From: SIG480 sp045546975
GTDB taxonomy: Bacteria > Bacillota > Clostridia > Oscillospirales > JAAYXM01
Length of the DNA stretch: 64,000 nucleotides
Assembly (NCBI GenBank): GCA_045546975.1
Contig: JAZQDV010000010.1
Coordinates: 62,001-126,000 of the forward strand
Direction of reading: 5' to 3'
Shown here: one piece after another, positions 36,992 through 45,941 of the stretch
How positions within the stretch are numbered: position 1 is the stretch's first letter
Layout: every line of letters starts with the position of its first letter
The notes under the pieces: generated by a model
Seen by the model: only the letters and a program-made list of their open reading frames with translations
The model's database searches: none
What the model was told of the DNA's origin: nothing
Translations under genes and position numbers: made by a program

Positions 36992-37507
36992 GTGATAAAA
37001 CTTCTTGGTGCAATAGTGCTCATCGGTGCGGCAGGGGTTATTGGCTTTTCTGCATCTGCGACACTTGCCGTTCGGGAACGCGCCCTTCGAGGCTTTCTCA
37101 GAAGCTTTCAGACAATGCGCTCTGAAATAGGCGATTACCTCACACCGCTCGAGGAGATTATGGAAAGGCTCTCCCACGAATGCACAACTCCTCTTGATAT
37201 GTTTTTTCGAAGCTGTCTTTCCGAAATGCGGGAAAAGCCGGAAATGCCGTTTCGGCTTATATGGACAAAAAACATTAAAAGAGCGGACTACTTAAAGCTT
37301 AAAAAAGAGGAAACTGAGGAGATTGCGTCACTCGGTAATGTGCTTGGAAGGTACGGAAGTGAAGAACAGAAAAAGGCGATAGAGCATACGGCAAGACGCA
37401 TCGAGTCAATGGCGATTACTGCAGAACGAGAGAAAAAGCGTCTTGGAGGGGTGTATGCGCGGTTGGGTGTAATTTCAGGCCTTGCGCTCGTTATAGTCTT
37501 TATCTGA
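36992..37507 (+). CDS. spoIIIAB: stage III sporulation protein AB
   Basis: About 171 residues with a membrane segment at each end and a helical middle (RALRGFLRSFQTMRSEIGDYLTPL, split here as the typical AB motif near residue 30). It resembles type II secretion GspF-like helical bundles. GTG 36992 is preferred over GTG 36983 because of GAGGGG 8 bases upstream. Confidence 0.9.
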   Translation: MIKLLGAIVLIGAAGVIGFSASATLAVRERALRGFLRSFQTMRSEIGDYLTPLEEIMERLSHECTTPLDMFFRSCLSEMREKPEMPFRLIWTKNIKRADYLKLKKEETEEIASLGNVLGRYGSEEQKKAIEHTARRIESMAITAEREKKRLGGVYARLGVISGLALVIVFI

Positions 37508-37525
37508 TACAAAGGGTGATATAAA

Positions 37526-37720
37526 ATGCAAGTCGATTTAATCTTCAAGGTCGCGGCGATAGGAATACTTGTAGCTGTATTAAACCAACTCCTTGTGCGC
37601 TCAGGGAGAGAGGAGCAGGCGATGATGACGACCCTCGCAGGTCTTATAGTCGTTCTGATGATAATAGTGCAGGAGATAAGCAACCTTTTTGATTTGGTAA
37701 AATCAACTTTCGGGTTTTAG
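37526..37720 (+). CDS. spoIIIAC: stage III sporulation protein AC
   Basis: 64-residue protein of two membrane helices, VDLIFKVAAIGILVAVLNQLL and the VLMIIVQEISNLFD end, as in known SpoIIIAC. Ribosome site AAAGGGTG upstream. Two bases separate it from spoIIIAD. Confidence 0.93.
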   Translation: MQVDLIFKVAAIGILVAVLNQLLVRSGREEQAMMTTLAGLIVVLMIIVQEISNLFDLVKSTFGF

Positions 37721-37722
37721 AT

Positions 37723-38103
37723 ATGGAAACTGCAATAAAGATAAGTGCGCTTGCGATAATCGGTGTAATAACTGTTATACTGCTGCGTAAAAGCTTGCCT
37801 GAAATGTCGGTAGTTGCGATTCTTGCCATTCAGGCTGTACTTGGAATCTGTGCATGTGGTGTTCTGTCAACGGTACTCAGTCATGTAAGGACATTTGCAG
37901 AAAATGCAGGGGTAGGAGAAGCACTTCTCAAACCGCTTTTCCGCAGTGTCGGTATAAGCGTGATAATAAAGCTTGCAAGTGATATCTGCCGGGATAACGG
38001 CGCAAGCGCAATTGCGTCCACGGTTGAACTCATCGGAGGTGCGATTGCACTCTCATATTCAATACCACTTATGCAGATGTTGCTTGACGGTATGTTTACG
38101 TGA
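37723..38103 (+). CDS. spoIIIAD: stage III sporulation protein AD
   Basis: 126-residue polytopic membrane protein (about four helices), with FRSVGISVIIKLASDICRD and ASTVELIGGAIALSYSIPLM as family features. SpoIIIAC and AD share fold elements and are thought to be membrane parts of the channel. Confidence 0.93.
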   Translation: METAIKISALAIIGVITVILLRKSLPEMSVVAILAIQAVLGICACGVLSTVLSHVRTFAENAGVGEALLKPLFRSVGISVIIKLASDICRDNGASAIASTVELIGGAIALSYSIPLMQMLLDGMFT

Positions 38104-38109
38104 GGAAAA

Positions 38110-39201
38110 ATGAAGAAAATTATATGTATAGCGATTATACTTTACACAATTGTTTTACCCATAAATGCTGAGGTTTCCGAGGTTTACGAAAAACAGTATG
38201 ATGTTCTCGGTATAGACGACCTTGAAAGAAGCTCAATGTCAGAGGAAGTCGAATTTTCGCCAGATATTTCACTTAATGACGGACTAGGAAACATCTGGAG
38301 AAAGATTAAATTTTCTATACGGGAGATTTTTTCTGACGGACTTTCCTTTGCGATTACATTTGTGGTGATTTCGTTTCTCTCAACAAGTGTTTCTGCCTTG
38401 TTTTCGGAAAACGGAGAGGTTGTAAAGCGTTCGGTTGCGTTTTGTGCCGCGTGTGCGGTGTGTGCTTCGGCAACATCCGGCATTACGGGTATGATGACTA
38501 TGGCAGAGGAGTTCATATCGTCGCTTGAAATTTTCCTGAAGGCACTTATTCCGACACTCGCTGCGGCAGAGGCACTTTGCGGAAGTCCTGCAGCAGGTGT
38601 TGCAAAGGCAGGAGCAACGCTTCTCTTTTCAAATATTCTGATACACCTTATAAGAAATGTCTTTTATCCGCTTGTATATATGAGAATCTTTATTGCTGCA
38701 GCTTCTGTTGCGGCAGAAAACGAGACACTAAAGAAAATGTCGGCGCTTATCTCAAAGATTATGAGAAGTGCGCTTAAGATATTTCTTGGGCTTTATGTAT
38801 CGTATATAACCGTATCGGGCATTGTTTCGGGAAATGTCGATAAATTCGGCCTTTCCGCAACGCGTCTTGCGGCAGGAAGCGTGCCCGTTGTGGGCGGGAT
38901 AATCGCACGGGCAAGCGGTGCGGTGCTGACAGGTGCAAGTCTTCTTAAAAACTCAGTAGGCATATATGCGACACTTGTTATTGCTTCCTCGTTTGTCACA
39001 CCGTTTCTCACTATGTCAGTAAACTATATTATGTTTCGCGGAGCATCAGCACTCTCATCTCCGATGCTCGGTAACGGCATATCAACACTTTCCGATAGCA
39101 TTGCGGAGAGCTTTGGCGAGGTACTTGCCTTGTGCGCTTCAGCGGCGCTTGTTTCGTTTATTTCAATAATTGCAACAATGTTGAGTTTGGGAGGAACGTG
39201 A
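38110..39201 (+). CDS. spoIIIAE: stage III sporulation protein AE
   Basis: 363 residues, starting with a signal-like hydrophobic segment (IICIAIILYTIVLPINAEV), then a soluble stretch and about seven membrane segments. It is the large integral membrane subunit of the SpoIIIA complex. Six bases after spoIIIAD; typical length. Confidence 0.93.
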   Translation: MKKIICIAIILYTIVLPINAEVSEVYEKQYDVLGIDDLERSSMSEEVEFSPDISLNDGLGNIWRKIKFSIREIFSDGLSFAITFVVISFLSTSVSALFSENGEVVKRSVAFCAACAVCASATSGITGMMTMAEEFISSLEIFLKALIPTLAAAEALCGSPAAGVAKAGATLLFSNILIHLIRNVFYPLVYMRIFIAAASVAAENETLKKMSALISKIMRSALKIFLGLYVSYITVSGIVSGNVDKFGLSATRLAAGSVPVVGGIIARASGAVLTGASLLKNSVGIYATLVIASSFVTPFLTMSVNYIMFRGASALSSPMLGNGISTLSDSIAESFGEVLALCASAALVSFISIIATMLSLGGT

Positions 39202-39202
39202 T

Positions 39203-39673
39203 ATGCAGGGGATTTCAAACTATATATATTCGGTTTCATCAATGGCGATTGTTGCATCGGTGATAGCGATACTTCTTCCTAAAAATACGGCGGGAAGAAT
39301 CTCCATAATGTCGGTCGGAATAATAATGACAGCGGTTGTCGTATCGCCGATAAAGGCGATAGACGGGCAGAGCATCGCGGGATATATGGAAGAGATTGAG
39401 GGGCAAATTTCTGAACACACGCGTGGTGTGAGTGAAAAAAATCAAAAAATATGCGATGAAATCATAGGGGACAAGGTAAGAGCATATATATTGCAAAGGA
39501 GTAACGAGGAAGGCATAAGGTGCGACGTCTCAATAAAATACGAAAGCGGTGAGGCGCGTTATGCCGAAGCTTTTGTTGAAAATAGCAATGATGCAAAAAA
39601 GGTTCTGGAAATCATGAGGGGGGAGTGCGGGATTGCAAAAGTTGAGGTGAAGATAAAAGATGAAGAAACTTGA
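39203..39673 (+). CDS. spoIIIAF: stage III sporulation protein AF
   Basis: 156 residues; two N-terminal membrane helices (VSSMAIVASVIAILLP and ISIMSVGIIMTAVVVSPI) followed by a soluble ring-building-motif domain exposed to the intermembrane space. Its end overlaps spoIIIAG by 14 bases. Confidence 0.91.
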   Translation: MQGISNYIYSVSSMAIVASVIAILLPKNTAGRISIMSVGIIMTAVVVSPIKAIDGQSIAGYMEEIEGQISEHTRGVSEKNQKICDEIIGDKVRAYILQRSNEEGIRCDVSIKYESGEARYAEAFVENSNDAKKVLEIMRGECGIAKVEVKIKDEET

Positions 39674-40184
39674 TTTGACGAAATTCCTGGATATCGCAAA
39701 AAAGTATAAGTACATGCTTTTGGTACTTCTTTTGGGTCTCCTGCTGATTTCATTTCCTTCGGGTGAAAAAGTGCAGCAGACAGGTGATTTTTACAGAGAA
39801 ATCGAGTTTGATGTGGGAGAGTTTGAGCGAGAAATAGAAAAGGCGCTTTCTTCCTCAAACGGAGTTGGTAGGGTAAAGGTCATGTTGTCACTTGATTCAA
39901 GTGTTGAAAACGTTTATGCAAAGGAGGCTCGCCAGAGCAGCAAAAAGCAGGAGAGTGGGGTGGTGAGTGAGGCAACCAGTGATATGAAACCCCAGATACT
40001 CTCGGAAGGGTCAGGGAAGCAAAGTCCTGTTGTTGTAAAGGAACTGTACCCGGCCTTTCGCGGTGCACTTGTGATATGCGATGGCGCGGACGATATATCG
40101 ACAAGAGTCGGAGTAATAGAATCAGTTTCGGCACTTACGGGGCTGACGTCGGACAGAATTAGTGTAATAAAAATGAAAAATTAG
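39660..40184 (+). CDS. spoIIIAG: stage III sporulation protein AG
   Basis: 174 residues with one membrane helix (YKYMLLVLLLGLLLISFP) and an extracytoplasmic domain. The GVGRVKVMLSLDSSVENVYA motif is typical of SpoIIIAG, which forms the large ring of the channel. Confidence 0.92.
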   Translation: MKKLDLTKFLDIAKKYKYMLLVLLLGLLLISFPSGEKVQQTGDFYREIEFDVGEFEREIEKALSSSNGVGRVKVMLSLDSSVENVYAKEARQSSKKQESGVVSEATSDMKPQILSEGSGKQSPVVVKELYPAFRGALVICDGADDISTRVGVIESVSALTGLTSDRISVIKMKN

Positions 40185-40193
40185 GAGGATAAT

Positions 40194-40721
40194 ATGAAAA
40201 AGAAAAATGTGATAACGGTGATAATACTTCTCTTTATTTGTGTTGCAGTGTATCTTAACTTCAACACAGGAGAGATAAAAAGCGACGGGGAACGTGTCGG
40301 TGAGGTGCTGGGAGAGTCTGAAACAACAGAAACCGCGTCTTCCGAAACAACGGAGGTAAAGGACGTCACAAAGTACTTTGATGAGGCAAGGCTCGAGAAA
40401 CAAAAGGCACGCGACAGCGCGATATCAACGCTTAAAGCGGCAGTCGGAGAAGAGAACATATCCCAGAACTCGCGAGACCGTGCTGCAGAGAGCATCGAAA
40501 CAATTTCGACAGGTGCAGTGTCAGAAACCAGGATAGAAACGCTTATAAAAGCGAAGGGGTATACCGATTGCGTTGCGCTCATAAATGATGCGGGGGTAAA
40601 TGTAATTGTTACCGCACCCAAAGAAGGATTAAGCGCAAGTGATGTCACAAAAATCAAAGATGTTGTGGTTGGAGAGACAAATGTTTTACCCAGCCAAATA
40701 AAAATTATTGAAATTAAGTAA
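40194..40721 (+). CDS. spoIIIAH: stage III sporulation protein AH
   Basis: 175 residues; an N-terminal membrane helix (VITVIILLFICVAVYLNF), a serine/threonine/glutamate-rich linker, then a YscJ/FliF-like ring domain (ISQNSRDRAAES, KGYTDCVALIND, GVNVIVTAPKEGLS). It faces SpoIIQ from the forespore. Last gene of the complete AA-AH set. Confidence 0.94.
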   Translation: MKKKNVITVIILLFICVAVYLNFNTGEIKSDGERVGEVLGESETTETASSETTEVKDVTKYFDEARLEKQKARDSAISTLKAAVGEENISQNSRDRAAESIETISTGAVSETRIETLIKAKGYTDCVALINDAGVNVIVTAPKEGLSASDVTKIKDVVVGETNVLPSQIKIIEIK

Positions 40722-40787
40722 AATATGCGGTATAATAAGAACATAAAAAGTTTCGCCTATAGTTTAACAAAGGAGAGTGCTTTTAAT

Positions 40788-41168
40788 ATGGCAGAAAATA
40801 AAGAATATATCGCAATGTCTGAAGAAAACGGAAGTGTTGTTATTTCCGACGAAGTTATCGCATCCATTGCTGCAATCGCTGCAAATGAGATTGACGGTGT
40901 TGCGTTGCTTGGTACTTCAAATGTCGCAGATTTTATATCAGCAAAAAAGAACACTGCAAAAGGTGTAAAGGTAGTGCTTGACGGTGCTAATGCCGAGATA
41001 AATCTTACAGTTTCGATAAAGCGCGGGTTTGTTATCCCGACTGTCGCTGCGGCAGTTCAGGATTCTGTGTCCTCTGCAGTAGAGTCCATGACAGGCATCA
41101 ACGTCACCGCTGTAAATGTCAAGGTTGGCGGCGTTGCTTTCGATAAGGAAAAGAAAGCAGAGAAGTAA
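40788..41168 (+). CDS. Asp23/Gls24 family protein (YqhY-like)
   Basis: 126 residues. ISDEVIASIAAIAANEIDGVALLGT and the VSIKRGFVIPTVAAAVQ stretch are the Asp23/Gls24 family pattern; the B. subtilis relative YqhY, also near spoIIIA, is tied to acetyl-CoA carboxylase control. The accB/accC genes found there are absent here. ATG 40788 follows AAAGGAGAG. Confidence 0.88.
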   Translation: MAENKEYIAMSEENGSVVISDEVIASIAAIAANEIDGVALLGTSNVADFISAKKNTAKGVKVVLDGANAEINLTVSIKRGFVIPTVAAAVQDSVSSAVESMTGINVTAVNVKVGGVAFDKEKKAEK

Positions 41169-41179
41169 GCACCCTGAAA

Positions 41180-41256
41180 AGTGAATAAATAAAGGGAGTA
41201 ATCAACGCTTTGCGTAATAAAGTCAACATCCGGACTTTGTCCTGGCTTTATTGTAA
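41180..41256 (+). ncRNA. yybP-ykoY-type (manganese) riboswitch aptamer
   Basis: Conserved aptamer pieces in the expected order: AAAGGGAGTA (41191-41200), a small hairpin ACGC-TTT-GCGT, then GTCAACATC (41222-41230) and a hairpin GGAC-TTT-GTCC followed by TGGC. P1 is AATAAAG (41188-41194) with CTTTATT (41246-41252). yybP-ykoY RNAs sense Mn2+ through the GGGGAGUA and UCAACAU elements and commonly precede P-type ATPase and other metal-efflux genes, as here. The GGGAGUA has one G fewer than the usual run. Confidence 0.72.
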
Positions 41257-41261
41257 ATGAT

Positions 41262-41303
41262 GAGACTTATTTGTATCTATTACAAATAAGTCTCTCTTTT
41301 TTT
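41262..41303 (+). terminator. intrinsic terminator downstream of the riboswitch
   Basis: GAGACTTATTTGT (41262-41274) pairs perfectly with 41282-41294 around a 7-base loop, followed by a T-rich tail. It lies between the aptamer and the ATPase ribosome-binding site, the expression platform position. AATAAAGTC (41216-41224) could also pair with its 5' arm. Confidence 0.85.
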
Positions 41304-41330
41304 ACCTATAATATATCAGGAGGGATAAAA

Positions 41331-43951
41331 ATGAAGTATTATCTCAAAGAAAAAGAAGACGTTCTTAAAAGCTTTGAAACCGCGGAAGAACGCGGACTTT
41401 CAAGCGAGGTCGCTGAAAAGAGACTATCTGAAAACGGGAAGAACAAGCTTTCCGAGGGAAAGAAAAAGACGCTTTTCCAAAGACTCATAGCACAAATAGC
41501 AGATCCTATGGTGCTTGTACTTATAGGCGCAGCAATAGTCTCGGGAATAACGTCATTTATCGAGAGGGAATCACCTGCAGACGTATTCATAATCCTTGCA
41601 GTAGTTGTGATAAATACCGTGCTCGGTGTAGTTCAGGAGAGCAAGGCGGAAAAGGCTATTGATGCACTTCGTGAGATGTCGGCGGCTACATCAAAGGTCA
41701 TCCGTGACGGAAAACAAATTTCAGTAAAGAGCGAGGACCTTGTTGCGGGTGATATTGTAATTCTCGAAGCTGGTGATGCCGTTCCGGCAGAATCATAGAG
41801 AGTGCAAGTCTTAAAATCGAAGAGGCGGCACTTACGGGTGAGTCGGTGCCGTCAGATAAGGTTGATACAACTCTTTCTGTTGAGGAGAACGGAGATGTTC
41901 CGCTTGGGGATCGGAAAAATATGTGCTATATGGGAAGCGTTGTTGTTTACGGTCGCGGAATGATGGTCGTCACGGGGACCGGAATGGACACCGAAATGGG
42001 AAAGATAGCAACTGCAATCACAGAGGCAAAAGAGGGTGAGACTCCACTTCAGAAAAAGCTCTCCGAGTTAAGTAAAGTTCTCACATGGATTGTTCTGGGT
42101 ATATGCGCGTTTATGTTTGCATTTACACTGATAAGAAACGGAAGCTTTGGTGGACACGCTATTCTTGATACCTTTATGCTTTCCGTAAGCCTTGCAGTAG
42201 CGGCAATACCCGAAGGACTTGCAGCAGTTGTAACTATAGTTCTTTCAATGGGCGTTACAAAAATGTCAAAGCAGAAGGCAATTATAAGAAAGCTTACTGC
42301 GGTGGAAACGCTCGGCTGTACTCAGATAATATGCTCTGATAAAACGGGAACGCTTACACAGAACAAGATGACAGTGGTAGAGTACTACGGAGAAGATGAA
42401 GAAGAACTTGCAAGGGGAATGTCGCTCTGCTCGGATGCAAAGTCTGATGGGAGCGGGGAAGCTGTGGGCGAGCCGACTGAGTGTGCTCTTGTAAACTATG
42501 CAACAGGGCTTGGATTTGCAAAACCTCAAATTGAAAGTGAATATCCAAGGATCGGCGAAGTGCCGTTTGATTCGGGTAGAAAAATGATGACAACAGTTCA
42601 TGAGCATAGTGGCGCAATTATTCAGTACACCAAGGGTGCGCCTGATGAGGTGCTCGGAAGATGCTCGTATATTTTGAAAAACGGCAAAGCAGAGCCGATG
42701 ACGGATTCGGACAGAGAAGAGATTCTCTCGAAAAACAGCGAATTTGCAAATAAGGCGCTGCGCGTTCTTTCCTGTGCTTATAGAACGCTTGGTGAAGTCC
42801 CCGGACTTTACACATCAGAAGCGCTTGAGTACGACCTTGTTTTCATAGGTCTTGTTGGAATGATAGACCCGGTTCGCCCTGAGGTTACCGATGCGGTTAA
42901 AAAATGTGCGGAGGCAGGAATCCGTCCCATTATGATTACGGGAGACCACAAAGATACTGCCGTTGCAATAGCAAAGAGTCTTGGTATAATATCGGATGCA
43001 TCGGAGGCGCTTACGGGTGCGGAAATAGACCGCTACGACGATAAGCAGTTTGAGGATGTTGTTAAGAGAATATCGGTTTATGCCCGTGTTCAGCCTGAAC
43101 ATAAAGTCAGAATAGTAAATGCGTGGAGAAACCTCGGCTATGTAACGGCAATGACAGGCGACGGAGTGAACGATGCACCATCAATAAAAAATGCCGATAT
43201 AGGCATCGGCATGGGAATTACGGGAACGGACGTAACAAAGAATGTTGCAGATATGATTCTCGCAGATGACAACTTTGCCACAATCGTGGCAGCCGTTGCA
43301 GAGGGAAGAAGAATTTTTGATAATATCTGTAAGTGTATTCAGTTTCTTCTCTCGTCAAACCTAAGCGAGGTTATAAGTATATTTGTTGCAACGCTTTTGG
43401 GATTTACGATTCTGAAGCCTGCACACATCCTCTTTATAAATCTTGTGACGGATTCGCTTCCTGCTCTCGCTCTCGGAGCGGAAAAGGCAGAAGCCGACAT
43501 AATGCAGAGAAAACCCCGAAAGAGCAACGAGGGTATTTTTGCAGGGGATATGGGGTTCAATATTGCATATCAGGGACTTATGGTAGCGTTAATTACAGTT
43601 GCCGCGTACTTTGTCGGGCACTATATGGAATCGGGCGTGTGGGAGATTGCCCAGAGTGCAGACGGTATGACTATGGCGTTTCTTACGATGTCAATGGCAG
43701 AGGTGTTCCATGCCTTCAATATGCGCTCACAGAAGTCGATATTCAGACTGAAGAGACAGAATAAGCTTCTTCTTGGCACGATGATTTTATCAATTGCACT
43801 CACGACAGCTCTCATTTATGTTCCGTTTTTAAGTAATGCGTTTGGTTTTTCACATATAAGCATACTAGAATATCTTGCGGCGATACTTCTTGCAATTCTC
43901 ACAATACCGATAGTGGAAACTGTGAAGTTTATAAGAGGAAAGACACAGTAA
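41331..43951 (+). pseudogene. P-type cation (Ca2+/Mn2+-like) ATPase broken by a frameshift
   Basis: Type II P-type ATPase split into 41331-41798 and a continuation in another frame to 43951. The first part ends ILEAGDAVPAES-stop; the second frame resumes GRIIESASLKIEEAALTGESVPSDK. Adding back one copy of CGGCAGA, as a tandem repeat, near 41785-41791 restores the conserved GDAVPADGRI, so a 7-base slippage deletion explains the break. Elsewhere the protein is intact: DKTGTLTQNKMTVV, TGDGVNDAPSIKNADIGI, PEGLAAVVTIVLSMG and NLVTDSLPALALGAEKAE. ATG 41331 follows AGGAGGG. The upstream manganese-type riboswitch suggests Mn2+ efflux as its role. Confidence 0.85.
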
Positions 43952-43953
43952 TA

Positions 43954-43987
43954 AAAAAGGACTTATGCCAAAGCATAAGTCCTTTTT
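43954..43987. terminator. bidirectional terminator between ATPase and quinone oxidoreductase
   Basis: AAAAAGGACTTATGC (43954-43968) and GCATAAGTCCTTTTT (43973-43987), perfect 15-base arms, loop CAAA; serves both convergent genes. Confidence 0.92.
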
Positions 43988-43988
43988 G

Positions 43989-44972
43989 CTATTTTACTGT
44001 TAATACAACCTTGCCGACGTTCTTTCCTTCGTAGAGGATGTCGTGGGCCTTTTCTGCATCGGTTATGGGAAGTACTGCGTGAATTGTGGGCTTTACCTCG
44101 CCTGATGAAATTTTCGGGAACACCTTTTCTACGAGCTCTGCGAGAATGCGTGCCTTCATTTCGGGAGTTCTTGAACGGAGTGTGCTTCCGACGATTCTGA
44201 CGTTTCTGACATAGATGTTCTTAAGGTCAATTTCTGTCTTCTGTCCTGCGAGAGCTGCAATCATAATCCATCTTGCACCGTGTGTGAGATAGTGTATGCA
44301 TTTGCCCATTATCTCGCCACCGAGACAGTCGATAGCAACGTCAACAGATGTTCCGTTTGCAAGTTCTTCCTTTAATACCTCTGAAATATCTTCCTTTGTT
44401 GTTACTACAACGCGGTCAGCGCTAAGGTGCTTTATGGAAGCTGCAATTTCATCTGTAAGAACAGTTGTGATAACCCTTGCCCCAAAAGCTTTTGCCATAG
44501 GGATTATAACACTTGCAAGTCCACTTGCGCCCGCGTTCATAAGAAGCGTGTTGCCCGGCTTTATGCCACCTTCGATGAAGAGATTGAGGTATGCCGTTGC
44601 AAAGGCCTCGGGGATTGCCGCTGCTTCAACCATTGAGCAGTTTTCAGGTACAGGCATAAGCATGTCGTATTTTACTGCTACATACTCTGCATATCCGCCA
44701 CCGCCGAGGAGTGCGCATACCTTGTCGCCGATTTTCCAGTTTGACTTTGCCTTTGCCTCATCACCCATCTCGATAATGACGCCCGAGATCTCAAGACCCA
44801 TCCAGTCAGGGCATCCGGGAGGTGGGGGATAGTCGCCCTCTCTCTGCATAAGGTCAGCACGATTGAGTGCTGCTGCGTGGATTTCAACCAAAACCTCTTC
44901 GGACTTTATAACGGGGTTTTCAACATCGTCCCAACGGAGGCTTCTGTCGTCGTTTACAAGTATTGCTTTCAT
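43989..44972 (-). CDS. zinc-independent quinone oxidoreductase-like MDR protein
   Basis: 327 residues of the medium-chain dehydrogenase/reductase family, closest in pattern to NAD(P)H quinone oxidoreductases (PIG3-like). The N-terminal catalytic domain has HAAALNRADLMQREG and YPPPPGCPDWMGLEISG. The Rossmann loop NAGASGLASVIIPMAKAFGA binds the nucleotide. The catalytic zinc ligands of alcohol dehydrogenases are absent. Substrate unknown. Runs with the two genes behind it. Confidence 0.85.
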   Translation of the reverse strand: MKAILVNDDRSLRWDDVENPVIKSEEVLVEIHAAALNRADLMQREGDYPPPPGCPDWMGLEISGVIIEMGDEAKAKSNWKIGDKVCALLGGGGYAEYVAVKYDMLMPVPENCSMVEAAAIPEAFATAYLNLFIEGGIKPGNTLLMNAGASGLASVIIPMAKAFGARVITTVLTDEIAASIKHLSADRVVVTTKEDISEVLKEELANGTSVDVAIDCLGGEIMGKCIHYLTHGARWIMIAALAGQKTEIDLKNIYVRNVRIVGSTLRSRTPEMKARILAELVEKVFPKISSGEVKPTIHAVLPITDAEKAHDILYEGKNVGKVVLTVK

Positions 44973-44993
44973 CTTGATATTACCTCTCTTTCC

Positions 44994-45941
44994 TTATAAC
45001 ATATTGATTTTCTTAAGTTCTATTTCAAGGCCTTCTTTGATTGAGGTAAAGTCCTCTTTCTTGAGCCCTGTAAGCTTCATAACCTTGCTGTTGTCTGTTT
45101 CTCTGTCGTAGAATCTGTCATATACTGCCGCCCAACGGTCGTTGTGCACGTATTCCGGGTGGCTTAACCATTCCTCGGTATCAATCCACTCAAACTTTGT
45201 GCCGATAAGCTCCGTATAAAGCTCTGCGACCTCGCCCCAAGTAAGGTTCTGTGCTGAGGAAATCGTATATGCCTCACCGAGCGCTTCTTCCTTGAAGAGT
45301 ATGTTTGCGATAATTTTTCCCGTATTGCCTGCCCAGTCGAGAGATGAGGTGAGGTTTCTTGCAATTTCGGGAAGGTACATCGTTTTTCCTGCCTCGGTAT
45401 ATTCGAGGACAAAGTGCTCGTTTATTGTAACGATGTCAAAACGCTTGTCTGAAAACGAGATAACAGGACGGACGATAGTCCAGTTTTTAATATCCTTCTG
45501 AGAACGTATGTACTTCTCTGCCTTCGCCTTTGAAAGTGCATAGGTTTCCTTTGCGAGAAACTCAGGGTCATCCATAGTATCAAGGAGCATCGGTGCGTTT
45601 TCGGTTATGGGATGCTCAAGGTCTGCATACACGCGGTATGAAGATAAGAATATGAGATGGTCTGTGTTGTCGGTGAGAAGCTTGTGCATCGGAGGATACT
45701 TTTCTGCATCGGGATAATGGATAAAGTTTACGATGCCGTTATAATGCTCTTTTTTGAATAAGTCGATAAGAAACTCATCCGTTGCAAGAGTCTTGAAAAA
45801 TCTGAGGTTTTCGTGGTCTGATACCTTGTCCTCGGGGCAGATAACGTCAACCTTTGCGCCGAGCCTTAAAAGCTCTTTTGCTGTGTAGTTGCCGAGCGTT
45901 CCGCCGCCTGCTATCAACAAAACTTTTTTATCTTTGTACAT
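44994..45941 (-). CDS. NAD-dependent epimerase/dehydratase-like protein
   Basis: About 315 residues. The N-terminal Rossmann motif KKVLLIAGGGTLGNYTAKELL and a short-chain-reductase-like core are visible; TYALSKAKAEKYI carries the YxxxK pair typical of extended SDR epimerases. Substrate unknown, probably a nucleotide sugar or sugar derivative. ATG 45941 overlaps the stop of the Gfo/Idh/MocA gene, and GGAGG precedes it, so the two are coupled. Confidence 0.83.
   Translation of the reverse strand: MYKDKKVLLIAGGGTLGNYTAKELLRLGAKVDVICPEDKVSDHENLRFFKTLATDEFLIDLFKKEHYNGIVNFIHYPDAEKYPPMHKLLTDNTDHLIFLSSYRVYADLEHPITENAPMLLDTMDDPEFLAKETYALSKAKAEKYIRSQKDIKNWTIVRPVISFSDKRFDIVTINEHFVLEYTEAGKTMYLPEIARNLTSSLDWAGNTGKIIANILFKEEALGEAYTISSAQNLTWGEVAELYTELIGTKFEWIDTEEWLSHPEYVHNDRWAAVYDRFYDRETDNSKVMKLTGLKKEDFTSIKEGLEIELKKINML

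Noticed and set aside
41771..41850. Programmed ribosomal frameshift joining the two ATPase frames
   Set aside because: No slippery heptamer or downstream structure, and conserved residues would be missing; a 7-base deletion explains the break better.
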